Below are positions 43,332-53,642 of a stretch of DNA of 64,000 nucleotides, in pieces. This DNA is from an uncultured Lachnospiraceae bacterium (GTDB taxonomy: Bacteria > Bacillota > Clostridia > Lachnospirales > Lachnospiraceae): contig CAMEIX010000001.1 in the NCBI GenBank assembly GCA_945919075.1, positions 1-64,000 of the forward strand, given 5' to 3'. The notes under the pieces were generated by a model, which saw nothing but the letters and a program-made list of their open reading frames with translations, was not told the DNA's origin and did no database searches. Numbering within the stretch: the stretch's first letter is position 1; every line of letters starts with the position of its first letter. Made by a program: the position numbers and the translations under genes.

Positions 43332-45374
43332 ATGAATTTACAATCAGATATAACCACAATCAAAGGAGTGGGGGAGAAATCCGCCACTCTTTTTCATAAA
43401 TTACATATTGAATCGGTAAAAGATCTTTTATTCTATTTCCCAAGAGATTATGAAACCTTTGAAGAACCGGTATGGATTAAGGATGCCAAAGCAGACGAGA
43501 TATGCACTTTGCGGGTTTTTGTATGTGGTGCTCCTACTTTAAAAAAAGTACGGAACCTATCCATATTGAATGTATTTTGTAAGGACTCCACGGGAACGGT
43601 TAAAATTACATTTTTTAATATGCCCTATATGAAAAATATTCTGAAATCGGGGCAGGAATATCTGTTTCGAGGCATCTTAAGAAAAGACCACACGATGGAA
43701 CAGCCTAAAATTTATAAAGAAGAGGAATACCGGAAACTTCTGCCTTTTATACAGCCCAGATATTCATTGACCAAAGGGCTTTCCAATCAGGCAATTTCTA
43801 AGGCAATGCGTAATTTACTTAGTTTATGTCCGTTGCCGGAGGATATTTTACCACAAAAAATTAAAGAAGAAGCCGGTCTTATGGATTACAGGGAAGCTCT
43901 TCATAATATACATTTTCCCGAGAATGAAGGCAAGCTTTTGAAGGCCAGAAACAGGCTTGTTTTTGATGAGTTTTTTTATTTCATGTTAATGCTACACCGC
44001 TCCAGGGAAATAACCGGGCAGGCCGAAAATCAGTTTTCCATGATAGAAACCGCAGAAAGCCGCCGCTTTTTAGAAAAACTTCCTTTTAAGCTGACAAAAG
44101 CCCAGTCAAAGGTCATGGAAGAAATAAAAGAGGATATGACCGGCAACCACGTAATGAGTCGATTAATACAGGGAGATGTGGGCAGCGGAAAAACGATCGT
44201 AGCATTTTACGCACTGCTGTTATGCATAAGTAACGGTTATCAGGGGGCATTTATGGCCCCTACAGAAGTACTGGCCAGACAGCATTTTGAAACCCTTAAT
44301 AAGATGACGAGAGATTATGGACTTCCCTTTAAACCGGTTATACTGACCGGTTCCCAGACTGCTTCCGCAAAAAAAGAAGTCTATGCGCAAATTGAAAGTG
44401 GAGAAGCCAATCTGATTATCGGAACACATGCGGTGATACAGGATAAAGTATCCTACAAGAATCTGGCACTTGTTGTAACGGATGAACAACACCGGTTCGG
44501 AGTTCGACAAAGAGATGCCTTAAGAAATAAAGGGCGGGAACCTCATGTTCTTGTTATGAGTGCAACCCCCATTCCGCGAACTCTGGCCATTATTTTATAT
44601 GGAGATTTACAAATATCGGTTATAGATGAACTGCCGGCAGGAAGAAAGCAGATTAAGAATTGTGTGGTGGGAACGGAATACCGCCCCAAAGCCTATGAAT
44701 TTATTACCAGACAGGTGCGTGAAAACAGACAGGTTTATTGTATCTGCCCTATGGTAGAAGAGGGGGAGCTGGATAACTGTGAAAATGTCATGGATTACAC
44801 CGAAAAATTAAAGGCTGTCCTTCCAAAAGAATTTCGGATTGCTTCCCTTCACGGTAAAATGCGTCCTTCTGATAAGAATCGAATTATGGAAGATTTTTCT
44901 GCCGGTAATATTGATGTCCTGGTTTCCACCACTGTTATTGAAGTCGGCATTAATGTTCCTAATGCAACAGTCATGATGGTGGAAAATGCGGAACGTTTCG
45001 GACTGGCGCAGCTTCATCAGTTAAGGGGCCGTGTAGGCCGTGGAGATGCCCAGAGCTATTGCATATTTATGCAGGGCGGAGGGTCTGAAGAAACAAAAAA
45101 ACGTCTGGAAATATTAAACCAATCCAATGATGGATTTTTTATTGCAAGTGAAGATTTGCGCCTGCGTGGACCGGGAGATTTTTTCGGGGTAAGGCAGAGC
45201 GGTGAGTTTTCTTTTACGTTAGGTGATATTTACCGGGATGCAGACATCTTAAAAAAAGCAGCGGATGCCGTAAAACAAAATGAAGAAGAACTATTTTCTG
45301 CCGATTTTATAAAGAAATTTAAGGAACAAAACGGCAGTTATAAATGGAATTTTGTTGACTTTGGCACCATCTGA
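43332..45374 (+). CDS. recG: ATP-dependent DNA helicase RecG
   Basis: RecG, 680 residues, remodels stalled replication forks and Holliday junctions. N-terminal wedge domain region includes IKGVGEKSATLFHKLHI and the OB-fold; the helicase has Walker A GDVGSGKT, the motif DEQHRFGVRQR and MSATPIPRTLA, and the C-terminal motif VIEVGINVPNATVMMVENAERFGLAQLHQLRGRVGRG. The frame opens at GTG 43326 but ATG 43332 gives the family start. No SOS box found. It contains the promoter of the next gene in its last 20 bases. Confidence 0.97.
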   Translation: MNLQSDITTIKGVGEKSATLFHKLHIESVKDLLFYFPRDYETFEEPVWIKDAKADEICTLRVFVCGAPTLKKVRNLSILNVFCKDSTGTVKITFFNMPYMKNILKSGQEYLFRGILRKDHTMEQPKIYKEEEYRKLLPFIQPRYSLTKGLSNQAISKAMRNLLSLCPLPEDILPQKIKEEAGLMDYREALHNIHFPENEGKLLKARNRLVFDEFFYFMLMLHRSREITGQAENQFSMIETAESRRFLEKLPFKLTKAQSKVMEEIKEDMTGNHVMSRLIQGDVGSGKTIVAFYALLLCISNGYQGAFMAPTEVLARQHFETLNKMTRDYGLPFKPVILTGSQTASAKKEVYAQIESGEANLIIGTHAVIQDKVSYKNLALVVTDEQHRFGVRQRDALRNKGREPHVLVMSATPIPRTLAIILYGDLQISVIDELPAGRKQIKNCVVGTEYRPKAYEFITRQVRENRQVYCICPMVEEGELDNCENVMDYTEKLKAVLPKEFRIASLHGKMRPSDKNRIMEDFSAGNIDVLVSTTVIEVGINVPNATVMMVENAERFGLAQLHQLRGRVGRGDAQSYCIFMQGGGSEETKKRLEILNQSNDGFFIASEDLRLRGPGDFFGVRQSGEFSFTLGDIYRDADILKKAADAVKQNEEELFSADFIKKFKEQNGSYKWNFVDFGTI

Positions 45375-45383
45375 AAGTACAAT
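45355..45383 (+). promoter_or_regulatory. Promoter of degV
   Basis: TTGACT (45355-45360), 17 bases and TACAAT (45378-45383) straddle the end of recG. Predicted start near 45390, leader of about 31 bases with GGGGG before the ATG. Confidence 0.7.
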
Positions 45384-45420
45384 AGTATATGTGTAAATTT
45401 GAAATGTTTTGGGGGATTTT

Positions 45421-46293
45421 ATGTCTAAAATTGCAGTCATTACAGATTCAAACAGTGGCATTACACAGGCACAGGCAAAGGAATTAGGTGTTTACGTGAT
45501 TGCCATGCCTTTTATGGTAGATGATGTTACTTATTATGAAGATATTACGCTTTCTCAGGAAGAGTTTTATAAGATGTTGGAAAACGATGCCAGAATCAGC
45601 ACCAGTCAGCCGGCACCGGATAGTATCATGGAACTTTGGACAAAACTTTTAAAAGAATATGATGAAATTGTGCATATTCCTATGAGCAGTGGCTTGTCCG
45701 GTTCCTGTCAGACAGCGATGATGTTAGCGGAAGAAGAAGGATTTTCCGGCAAAGTATTTGTGGTAAATAACCAGCGTATTTCCGTTACCCAGAGACAGTC
45801 CGTACTGGATGCACTTTCACTCGCCGAAAAAGGAATGTCCGCAAAAGAAATCAAGGATTTTTTGGAGGCAGATAAGTTTAACAGCAGCATTTATATTATG
45901 TTGGACACGCTGTATTATCTGAAAAAGGGTGGGCGTATTACGCCTGCTGCTGCAGCACTCGGCACTATTTTGAAATTAAAGCCCGTGCTTACCATTCAGG
46001 GAGAGAAACTGGATGCTTTTGCAAAGGCGAGAACCACTGCTCAGGGTAAGAGCATGATGATTAATGCCCTTAAAAATGATATTGAGAGCCGTTTTGGCGG
46101 TATGACCGAAGATAAACATATCTGGATACAGATTGCCTACACCAAAAATATAGATGCTGCTATGCAGTTAAAGGAAGAGGTTATGGAAGCTTTCCCCGGA
46201 TACGACATTCACATGGATCCCTTGTCTCTAAGTGTATCCTGTCACATCGGTCCCGGAGCGCTTGCGGTAGCATGCTGTAAAAAAATAGATTGA
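45421..46293 (+). CDS. DegV-family fatty-acid-binding protein (FakB-like)
   Basis: A 290-residue DegV protein. The fold binds a fatty acid in a cleft and presents its carboxyl group to FakA for phosphorylation. Typical motifs are ITDSNSGITQ, ISTSQPAP, IPMSSGLSGSCQTA and the Gly-Gly-Arg in LKKGGRITPAAA. The frame opens at 45409, but ATG 45421 with a GGGGGATTTT site is the start. fakA two genes upstream makes the pairing plausible. A strong terminator follows. Confidence 0.9.
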   Translation: MSKIAVITDSNSGITQAQAKELGVYVIAMPFMVDDVTYYEDITLSQEEFYKMLENDARISTSQPAPDSIMELWTKLLKEYDEIVHIPMSSGLSGSCQTAMMLAEEEGFSGKVFVVNNQRISVTQRQSVLDALSLAEKGMSAKEIKDFLEADKFNSSIYIMLDTLYYLKKGGRITPAAAALGTILKLKPVLTIQGEKLDAFAKARTTAQGKSMMINALKNDIESRFGGMTEDKHIWIQIAYTKNIDAAMQLKEEVMEAFPGYDIHMDPLSLSVSCHIGPGALAVACCKKID

Positions 46294-46300
46294 TTTTTTG

Positions 46301-46332
46301 CTGTCTTTTCCGCAACGAAAAGGCAGTTTTTT
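46301..46332 (+). terminator. Terminator after degV
   Basis: A 10-bp stem CTGTCTTTTC / GAAAAGGCAG (one T-G pair) with a six-base loop and six Ts. It lies only 22 bases before the next start codon, and no clear promoter was found after it for the topoisomerase genes. Confidence 0.9.
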
Positions 46333-46354
46333 AAGTGATTATAGGAGTGTTAGA

Positions 46355-48277
46355 ATGGCAAAAGCAAATAATTATGATGCTTCCAGCATCACCGTATTAG
46401 AGGGCCTGGAGGCAGTCAGAAAACGTCCCGGTATGTATATTGGAAGTGTTTCCACAAAGGGATTAAATCATCTGATTTATGAAATTGTGGACAACTCGGT
46501 AGATGAACATCTTGCCGGATATTGCGATACCATTAAGGTGACCCTGGAAGCGGATGGTTCCGCAACCGTGGAAGATAACGGCCGTGGTATTCCTGTCGGT
46601 ATGCACGAAAAAGGAATCAGTGCAGAAAGGCTTGTATTTACCACTTTACATGCCGGAGGAAAATTTGATAATAATGCCTACAAAACCAGTGGCGGTCTTC
46701 ACGGTGTAGGTTCATCCGTTGTAAATGCACTTTCCAACAGACTGACCGTGCGTGTTAAAAACGGTGGGCAAATCTATGAAGACCGATACGAAAAGGGCAT
46801 CCCGGTCATTGAACTGGAAAATGGTTTGCTTCCGGTAGTGGGAAAAACCAAAGAAACCGGTACAACCATTAACTTTTTGCCGGATGATACGATATTTGAC
46901 CGTACCCGTTTTAAAGAAGATGAAGTGAAAAGCAGACTTCATGAAACCGCATACTTAAATCCGAATCTGACGATTCTTTTTACGGATAAGAGAAAAGAAG
47001 AAGCCGAGGTTATTACCTTTCATGAACCCGAGGGAATTACCGGTTTTATAAAAGATATGAATAAATCCAGCGAAGCACTCCATGATGTAGTTTACATTTC
47101 CGGAGAGAGCGAGGGGATTTCCGTAGAAATTGCCTTTCAGTATGTGAATGAATTTCATGAGAATGTTCTAGGATTTTGTAATAATATTTACAATGCAGAG
47201 GGTGGAACTCATTTAACCGGTTTTAAGAGTTCCTTTACCAATGTTATCAATACCTATGCCAGAGAGCTGGGTATTCTTAAAGACAAAGATATTAATTTTA
47301 CCGGTGCGGATATCCGAAACGGTATGACAGCCGTAGTTTCCTTAAAACATCCGGATCCCCGTTTTGAAGGACAGACAAAAACCAAACTGGATAATCAGGA
47401 TGCCGCAAAGGTGGTAAGCAAAATTACCGGGGAAGAAGTGGTTCGTTTCTTTGACCGTAATCTGGAAACCTTAAAGAGCGTAATTTCCTGCGCAGAGAAA
47501 GCTGCGAAAATCCGAAAGACTGAGGAAAAAGCCAAAACCAATATGCTGACCAAGCAGAAGTTTTCTTTTGATTCCAACGGAAAACTTGCTAACTGTGAGT
47601 CAAAGGATGCCTCAAAATGTGAAATTTTCATTGTGGAAGGAGATTCTGCTGGGGGCAGTGCCAAAATGGCAAGAAACCGTATGTATCAGGCGATTTTGCC
47701 CATTCGTGGTAAGATTTTGAATGTCGAAAAAGCTAGTATGGATAAGGTTTTGGCAAATGCGGAAATCAAAACCATGATCAATGCTTTCGGATGTGGTTTT
47801 TCCGAAGGATATGGAAATGACTTTGATATTACGAAACTGCGCTATGATAAGATTATTATTATGGCCGATGCAGATGTGGACGGTGCCCATATCAGTACGC
47901 TGTTGCTGACCCTATTTTACCGTTTTATGCCTGAACTTATCTATGAAGGACATGTTTACCAGGCGATGCCTCCTTTATATAAGGCTATGCCTTCTAAGGG
48001 GGAGGAAGAGTATTTATACGATGACAAAGCATTGGAAAAATACCGGAAAACCCATAAAGGGCCCTTTACCCTGCAACGTTACAAAGGTCTAGGTGAAATG
48101 GATGCAGCCCAGCTTTGGGAAACCACATTGGACCCCGAGAGACGTTTACTTAAGAAAATTGAGATTGAAGATGGCAGACTTGCCTCTGAAATAACGGAAA
48201 TGCTGATGGGGACAGATGTTCCGCCGCGAAAAGCATTTATTCACGAACATGCACATGATGCGGAACTGGATGTGTAG
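46355..48277 (+). CDS. parE: Type IIA topoisomerase subunit B (ParE or GyrB type)
   Basis: A 640-residue ATPase subunit. GHKL motifs: EIVDNSVDEHLAG, VEDNGRGIPVG and GGLHGVGSSVVNALS. The Toprim domain has FIVEGDSAGGSAK and the DAD triad IIMADADVDGAH; the C-terminal KPPLYK-type region reads QAMPPLYKAMPS and the end QLWETTLDP is usual. The frame opens at 46298, but ATG 46355 behind TATAGGAG is the start. GyrB and ParE are hard to separate by eye; parE is chosen because the partner subunit lacks a proper GyrA box and the pair is distant from dnaA. Confidence 0.85.
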   Translation: MAKANNYDASSITVLEGLEAVRKRPGMYIGSVSTKGLNHLIYEIVDNSVDEHLAGYCDTIKVTLEADGSATVEDNGRGIPVGMHEKGISAERLVFTTLHAGGKFDNNAYKTSGGLHGVGSSVVNALSNRLTVRVKNGGQIYEDRYEKGIPVIELENGLLPVVGKTKETGTTINFLPDDTIFDRTRFKEDEVKSRLHETAYLNPNLTILFTDKRKEEAEVITFHEPEGITGFIKDMNKSSEALHDVVYISGESEGISVEIAFQYVNEFHENVLGFCNNIYNAEGGTHLTGFKSSFTNVINTYARELGILKDKDINFTGADIRNGMTAVVSLKHPDPRFEGQTKTKLDNQDAAKVVSKITGEEVVRFFDRNLETLKSVISCAEKAAKIRKTEEKAKTNMLTKQKFSFDSNGKLANCESKDASKCEIFIVEGDSAGGSAKMARNRMYQAILPIRGKILNVEKASMDKVLANAEIKTMINAFGCGFSEGYGNDFDITKLRYDKIIIMADADVDGAHISTLLLTLFYRFMPELIYEGHVYQAMPPLYKAMPSKGEEEYLYDDKALEKYRKTHKGPFTLQRYKGLGEMDAAQLWETTLDPERRLLKKIEIEDGRLASEITEMLMGTDVPPRKAFIHEHAHDAELDV

Positions 48278-48286
48278 GAGAAGAGA

Positions 48287-50536
48287 ATGAGAGTAATGGA
48301 CGATAACAGAATTATACGTACGGAATATTCTGATTTGATGCAGAAATCCTATATCGATTATGCCATGAGTGTTATCGTGGCCAGAGCCTTGCCGGATGTC
48401 AGGGACGGACTAAAGCCGGTTCAGAGAAGAACTTTATATGATATGTATGAACTCGGTATTAAATACGACAAACCCTTCCGTAAATGTGCCCGTATTGTAG
48501 GAGATACCATGGGTAAATACCATCCCCACGGCGACAGTTCTATTTACGATGCCTTGGTGGTTATGGCACAGGATTTCAAAAAGGGATTGCCTCTTATTGA
48601 CGGACACGGTAATTTCGGAAATATTGAAGGAGACGGTGCCGCGGCCATGCGTTATACGGAAGCCCGTCTTCAGAAGATTACACAGGAGACATTCCTTGCG
48701 GACCTGGATAAGGACGTTGTGGATTTTATACCCAATTTTGATGAGACCGAAAAAGAACCTTCCGTTTTACCGGTCAAGATTCCCAATCTATTGGTGAATG
48801 GCAGCGAAGGAATTGCAGTCGGTATGGCAACCAGTATTCCTCCTCATAATCTTGGGGAAGTGATTGATGCCATGAAAGCCTATATGAAGGATGAAAATAT
48901 TACCACCAGGGAACTGATGCGTTATTTAAAAGGTCCCGATTTCCCTACCGGTGGTATAGTCATCAACGAATCCGAACTTTTAGATATTTATGAAACCGGT
49001 GTTGGCAAAATCAAAATCCGTGGCAAAGTGCAGGTTGAAAAGGCTAAGGGCGGTAAATTAAACCTTGTCATTACCGAAATTCCCTACCCCATGATCGGCG
49101 CCAATATTGCTAAGTTTTTATCCGATATTGCGGCTCTTGCAGAAAGCAAAAAGACCATGGATATCGTGGATATCAGCAATCAGTCTTCCAAGGAAGGTAT
49201 CCGTATCGTCATTGAACTTAAGAAAGATACGGACGTGGATAATTTCACGAATATGCTTTATAAAAAGACACGGCTGGAGGATACTTTTGGTGTCAATATG
49301 CTTGCCATATCCGATGGACGCCCGGAGACCATGGGCTTAAAACAGATTTTGAAAGCCAATGTGGACTTTCAGTTTGAAATTGCCACAAGAAAGTATACAA
49401 CCTTACTGGCTAAAGAAAGAGAAAAGAAAGAAATCCAGGAAGGATTAATCAAAGCATGTAATGTCATTGACCTGATTATTGAAATTTTACGCGGTTCCAA
49501 GGACCGTGCCATGGCAAAAGCATGCCTGACAGAAGGAATTATCGATGGTATTAAGTTCCGTTCCAAGGAATCCAAAATCATGGCAACCCAGTTAATGTTT
49601 ACCGAAAAGCAGGCGAATGCGATTCTGGAAATGCGTCTTTATAAACTCATCGGACTGGAAATTGAAGCTTTGATTAACGAACATGAAGAAACCATGTCCA
49701 ATATCTATAGTTATGAGGATATACTGGACCGGAGAGACTCCATGGCTCAGGTCATTATCAATGAACTGGAGGAAATCAAAAAAGAATTTTCCAAGCCTCG
49801 GAAAACAGAGTTAACCAATGCGGAAGAGGCCGTATTTGAGGAACGTAAAATAGAAGAAATGGATGTTTACTTCCTGATGGACCGTTTCGGTTATGCCAAG
49901 ACGATTGATGTACCCACCTATGAGAGAAATAAGGAAGCGGCAGATGCGGAAAACAAATATATTGTGAAATGTAAAAATACCGGGCGAATCTGCATTTTTA
50001 CCAATATGGGACAGCTTCATACCATTAAAGTTACGGATGTTCCTTTTGGCAAATTCAGGGACAAAGGTATTCCGGTGGATAATATCAGTAATTATAGTGC
50101 AAATAAAGAAACCATTCTCTGCGTTGCAAGCCAGACACAACTCAATCTCTATCGTTTGCTTTTCGTTACCAAAAACGCCATGACCAAAGTGGTTGACGGC
50201 GGTGAATTTGATGTGACCAAAAAACTGGTAGCGGCAACCAAATTAAACGAGGACGATGAACTGGTGGACGTAACCGTTTTGAAAGAACAGCGAAATATTG
50301 TTCTCCAGACAAAGGAAGGTTATTTCTTACGGTTTCCGATTGAAGAAATTCCGGAAAAGAAAAAGGGTGCCGTAGGTGTCCGCGGTATGAAAATGGGAGA
50401 AAAAGACTATATTGAAGCTGTATATTACACCCAGAATGCTGTGGAAAGCAGTATTACGTATAAAAACAAAAAACTGATCTTAAATAACTTAAAACCCGGA
50501 AAGCGTGATACAAAGGGCACCAAAGTACGGGCATAG
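48287..50536 (+). CDS. parC: Type IIA topoisomerase subunit A (ParC or GyrA type)
   Basis: A 749-residue DNA-breaking subunit. The catalytic Tyr123 is in [11 protein letters not shown]; the quinolone-resistance region reads [16 protein letters not shown]. The C-terminal beta-pinwheel repeats are present. The GyrA box (QRRGGRG-like) is not seen; a degenerate EKKKGAVGV lies at the equivalent place, and the protein is shorter than typical GyrA (800-850). These fit a topoisomerase IV-like decatenase. It follows the B subunit by 9 bases. Confidence 0.83.
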   Translation: MRVMDDNRIIRTEYSDLMQKSYIDYAMSVIVARALPDVRDGLKPVQRRTLYDMYELGIKYDKPFRKCARIVGDTMGKYHPHGDSSIYDALVVMAQDFKKGLPLIDGHGNFGNIEGDGAAAMRYTEARLQKITQETFLADLDKDVVDFIPNFDETEKEPSVLPVKIPNLLVNGSEGIAVGMATSIPPHNLGEVIDAMKAYMKDENITTRELMRYLKGPDFPTGGIVINESELLDIYETGVGKIKIRGKVQVEKAKGGKLNLVITEIPYPMIGANIAKFLSDIAALAESKKTMDIVDISNQSSKEGIRIVIELKKDTDVDNFTNMLYKKTRLEDTFGVNMLAISDGRPETMGLKQILKANVDFQFEIATRKYTTLLAKEREKKEIQEGLIKACNVIDLIIEILRGSKDRAMAKACLTEGIIDGIKFRSKESKIMATQLMFTEKQANAILEMRLYKLIGLEIEALINEHEETMSNIYSYEDILDRRDSMAQVIINELEEIKKEFSKPRKTELTNAEEAVFEERKIEEMDVYFLMDRFGYAKTIDVPTYERNKEAADAENKYIVKCKNTGRICIFTNMGQLHTIKVTDVPFGKFRDKGIPVDNISNYSANKETILCVASQTQLNLYRLLFVTKNAMTKVVDGGEFDVTKKLVAATKLNEDDELVDVTVLKEQRNIVLQTKEGYFLRFPIEEIPEKKKGAVGVRGMKMGEKDYIEAVYYTQNAVESSITYKNKKLILNNLKPGKRDTKGTKVRA

Positions 50537-50546
50537 GAGACCAACC

Positions 50547-51095
50547 ATGAGAGTAATTGCAGGAATTGCAAGAAGTTTACCGTTAAAATGTCCCTCCGGT
50601 CTGGATACCAGACCCACTACGGACCGGATAAAGGAAACATTATTCAATATGCTTCAGGCAGAGATCCCCGGATGTGTTTTTGTGGATATTTTTTCGGGAA
50701 GCGGTGGCATCGGCATTGAAGCAATCAGCAGAGGTGCCAAAAAAGCCTATTTTATTGAGAACGGAAAAGAAGCCTTATCCTGTATTGAGGATAACCTGAA
50801 GTTTACAAAATTTACGGATAAAGCAGTCGTATTAAAGCAGGATGCCATCAGTGCCCTGAACAATATTTACGAAAAAGAAGCGGATATCATTTTTATGGAC
50901 CCTCCTTATGATCAGGGTCTTGAAAAACAGGTTTTGTCGGTACTTAAAGGGTTTCGTTATGTAACAGAGAATACCTTAATCATTGTGGAGGCTCATCTGA
51001 AATGCGACTTTTCTTTTGCAGAGGATATGGGATATCAAATTGTAAAAGAAAAGAAATATAAAACCAACAAACATGTCTTTTTAAGAAGGCAATAA
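50547..51095 (+). CDS. rsmD: 16S rRNA (guanine-966-N2) methyltransferase
   Basis: RsmD, 182 residues, methylates G966 of 16S rRNA. N-terminal [19 protein letters not shown]-binding [18 protein letters not shown] and catalytic DPPY in [13 protein letters not shown] are seen. The frame opens at 50505 inside the topoisomerase gene, but ATG 50547 after ATAGGAG is the family start. It is followed 11 bases later by coaD, the usual rsmD-coaD pair. Confidence 0.94.
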   Translation: MRVIAGIARSLPLKCPSGLDTRPTTDRIKETLFNMLQAEIPGCVFVDIFSGSGGIGIEAISRGAKKAYFIENGKEALSCIEDNLKFTKFTDKAVVLKQDAISALNNIYEKEADIIFMDPPYDQGLEKQVLSVLKGFRYVTENTLIIVEAHLKCDFSFAEDMGYQIVKEKKYKTNKHVFLRRQ

Positions 51096-51106
51096 AGGAG
51101 AATGAT

Positions 51107-51607
51107 ATGAAAAAGGCAATTTATCCGGGAAGTTTTGACCCGCCTACGCTGGGACATCTGGATATAATAAAGAGAGCTGCCAGTGTCTGTGATGAATTAA
51201 CGGTCAGTATTTTGAATAATATAGAGAAGAAGCCGTTGTTTTCTGTGGAAGAACGTGTTAAAATGTTAGAGGAGGCTACAAAGGATATTCCGAATATTAA
51301 AATTGATTCTTTCAGCGGTTTGTTGGTTGATTATGCGAGGGAGAATGATATCCATGTTGCCATCAGAGGACTACGTGCCATAACAGATTTTGAATACGAA
51401 TTACAGGTCGCACAGACAAACCGTATCTTATCGAAAGAACAGCTTGATACCATGTTTCTTATCACCAGTCTGGAGTATTCTTACTTAAGTTCCTCCGGGG
51501 TTAAGGAAATGGCGAGATTTGGGGGAGATATTTCCATGTGTGTTCCCGAATTTATTATGGATATGGTATATCAGAAATATGGTATTGATAAATCAAAAGT
51601 GAAATAA
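51107..51607 (+). CDS. coaD: Phosphopantetheine adenylyltransferase
   Basis: CoaD, 166 residues, adenylates 4'-phosphopantetheine, the step before CoaE. The nucleotidyltransferase motif is TLGH (residues 14-17) in [15 protein letters not shown]; the second motif region is LSSSGVKEM near residue 130. Length and sequence are typical. coaE is in the same window at 12898. Confidence 0.95.
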   Translation: MKKAIYPGSFDPPTLGHLDIIKRAASVCDELTVSILNNIEKKPLFSVEERVKMLEEATKDIPNIKIDSFSGLLVDYARENDIHVAIRGLRAITDFEYELQVAQTNRILSKEQLDTMFLITSLEYSYLSSSGVKEMARFGGDISMCVPEFIMDMVYQKYGIDKSKVK

Positions 51608-51618
51608 GGAGAGGGATA

Positions 51619-52218
51619 ATGAGCAGCAAGATTGAAGCATTGATTGATGAAATTGAGGAATATATTGAGAACTGTAAACCGGCAGCTTTTTCCAGCACCA
51701 AAATCATTGTTGTGAAGGAAGAAATCGATGAACTCTTAAGAGAACTTCGTATGCGTACTCCGGATGAAATCAAGCGTTATCAGAAGATTATCAGCAATAA
51801 AGAAGCAATCTTAAATGATGCGAGAGAGAAAGCGGAAGAGCTGATTAAACAGACTACCATCCAGACAACTCAGCTCATCAGTGAACATGAAATCATGCAG
51901 CAGGCATATAATCAGGCCAATGAAGTGGTAACCATGGCTACCAGACAGGCACAGGAGATTTTGGACAGTGCGACCATGGAAGCTAATGAGGTCAGGATGT
52001 CTGCCATGCAGTACATGGATGATATGTTAGGTCATTTAGAGAATATTATTTCAAGTTCCACCCAGACTGCTCAGGCAAATTATGACACTTTAATCGGCAA
52101 CTTAAATCAGTATCATGAAATTATCCAGTCCAATCGTGCTGAATTACATCCGGTAGATGAAGAACTTGTAGAAATGGTTGATTTGGACGAAAACAAAGAA
52201 GACCTTGAAGTTATGTAA
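51619..52218 (+). CDS. Coiled-coil hypothetical protein after coaD
   Basis: A 199-residue soluble protein dominated by long coiled-coil helices rich in Glu, Gln, Thr and Ala, with a repeated pattern like QANEVVTMATRQAQEILDSA. It resembles the vacuolar-ATPase subunit H/DivIVA-type coiled coils often seen in Clostridia after coaD, but no catalytic motif or membrane helix is present. GGAGAGGG precedes the ATG. It is followed by a terminator. Function unknown; a scaffold role is a guess. Confidence 0.7.
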   Translation: MSSKIEALIDEIEEYIENCKPAAFSSTKIIVVKEEIDELLRELRMRTPDEIKRYQKIISNKEAILNDAREKAEELIKQTTIQTTQLISEHEIMQQAYNQANEVVTMATRQAQEILDSATMEANEVRMSAMQYMDDMLGHLENIISSSTQTAQANYDTLIGNLNQYHEIIQSNRAELHPVDEELVEMVDLDENKEDLEVM

Positions 52219-52236
52219 TTTTCCAAAGGTAATAGG

Positions 52237-52269
52237 TTCCCGGAAACATAAGTGTTTACCGGGAATTTT
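52237..52269 (+). terminator. Terminator after the coiled-coil gene
   Basis: Stem TTCCCGG + AAACA / TGTTT + CCGGGAA (52237-52248 with 52253-52265, one bulged A), loop TAAG, then TTTTC. It closes the coaD unit before the amidase. Confidence 0.85.
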
Positions 52270-52304
52270 CTTTATAAACGATGTATCCGCAGAGGTTTAT
52301 GAAT

Positions 52305-53642
52305 ATGAAACGTAAAACGGGTTTTTGTCTTTTTATCATGCTAATCCTGTTTTTAGTTCCGGCAAAATCGGTCCGTGCTTCTGATTTCTATTATCCCTAC
52401 GATGACGATGGACAATTGGTCGTAGTCCTTGACCCTGGACATGGCGGCAGTAATCTGGGGGCTGATTATAACGGATTTTTAGAGAAAGAAATGAATTTGA
52501 AAGTTGCCAGGGCCATGGCTTTGGAACTGGAAAAATATGAGGGAATTACGGTATATCTGACACATGATGACTTAGAAACAGATATGAGCCTCAAAGAGAG
52601 GGCACAATTTGCCCAAAGTGTGAATGCAGATATCCTTCTTTGCCTGCATTTTAATATGTCCCCCGGCAATATTCTTTACGGTTCCGAAGTATGGATTTCC
52701 GGATTTGGGGATGAAAACCGTATTGGCTATGGTTTCGGAAAAATACAGTTGCAGGAAATGCAGGAATTGGGCTTATTTATTCGTGGTATCAAGACCAGAA
52801 TTAATGAAGAAGGAACCGATTATTATGGTATATTGCGTAATTGTGAAGAATTATCCATTCCGGCGGTTCTTATCGAGCATTGCCATATTGATCATGAACA
52901 GGATGTTCCTTTCTGTGATTCTATAGAAGATTTGGAAATTCTTGCAAAAAGAGATGCAACCGCTGTTGCAAAGTTCTTTTGCCTTAGAAGTGAGGAATTA
53001 GGTGTAGACTATCGAAGTAATGAAAGTGCTTATTTAATACCGCAGACGGGAAGTTATGCCAAAATGGATACGACGAACCCGGATATTTGTCTGATTGAAA
53101 AAAAAGAAACAAATTCTTCCAATCGAACAGTCACCATTCAGGTCACGGCCTGCGATTATGACACACCCATGCAATATTATGCCTATAGTCTGGACGGCGG
53201 TAAAACATACAGTCCTTATATCATATGGCCGGACACCGATCTGCTTGAAATGAAATCCAAGGATACCATCGAGCTTTCCTTACAGATTCCGGAAGAGATG
53301 GATAGTCCCCAAATACGCATCAAAGCGGTAAATCAATATGACCGTTTTACGGAAAGTAATATTCTTTCGGACTTTTTAGAATTAGAAGATGTAGCAAAAG
53401 AGGAGCCGGAAGAATCCTTAGAGGATGTACTTCCTGTGGATGGAGACAACATCACCATTTCTTCCCAAGATATGGGAAGTGCAGGATTTCAGGCACCTGT
53501 AAAGGAAGAGAAATCCAAAACGGATTATTCCGGTTTTCTGAAAATATGTCTGGTATTATGCATTTTAATATTTGTTGTTGTATGTACCATCAATATTGTT
53601 TTATTATGCAGCAAAAGTCACAGGCGTAAAAAGAAAAAGTAA
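52305..53642 (+). CDS. N-acetylmuramoyl-L-alanine amidase (Amidase_3)
   Basis: A 445-residue exported zinc amidase. A signal peptide of about 26 residues ends near KSVRAS. The Amidase_3 domain (about residues 38-230) has DPGHGGSNLGADYNGFLEKE (His and Glu ligands), LHFNMSP (His) and the catalytic Glu in IEHCHI. The C-terminal part, unlike most amidases, contains an acidic stretch and a final transmembrane helix with a basic end SHRRKKKK, so the protein is held in the membrane at its C-terminus. The start is ATG 52305; ATGs at 52281 and 52299 are possible. It overlaps the tail of ylbJ by 25 bases. Confidence 0.88.
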   Translation: MKRKTGFCLFIMLILFLVPAKSVRASDFYYPYDDDGQLVVVLDPGHGGSNLGADYNGFLEKEMNLKVARAMALELEKYEGITVYLTHDDLETDMSLKERAQFAQSVNADILLCLHFNMSPGNILYGSEVWISGFGDENRIGYGFGKIQLQEMQELGLFIRGIKTRINEEGTDYYGILRNCEELSIPAVLIEHCHIDHEQDVPFCDSIEDLEILAKRDATAVAKFFCLRSEELGVDYRSNESAYLIPQTGSYAKMDTTNPDICLIEKKETNSSNRTVTIQVTACDYDTPMQYYAYSLDGGKTYSPYIIWPDTDLLEMKSKDTIELSLQIPEEMDSPQIRIKAVNQYDRFTESNILSDFLELEDVAKEEPEESLEDVLPVDGDNITISSQDMGSAGFQAPVKEEKSKTDYSGFLKICLVLCILIFVVVCTINIVLLCSKSHRRKKKK

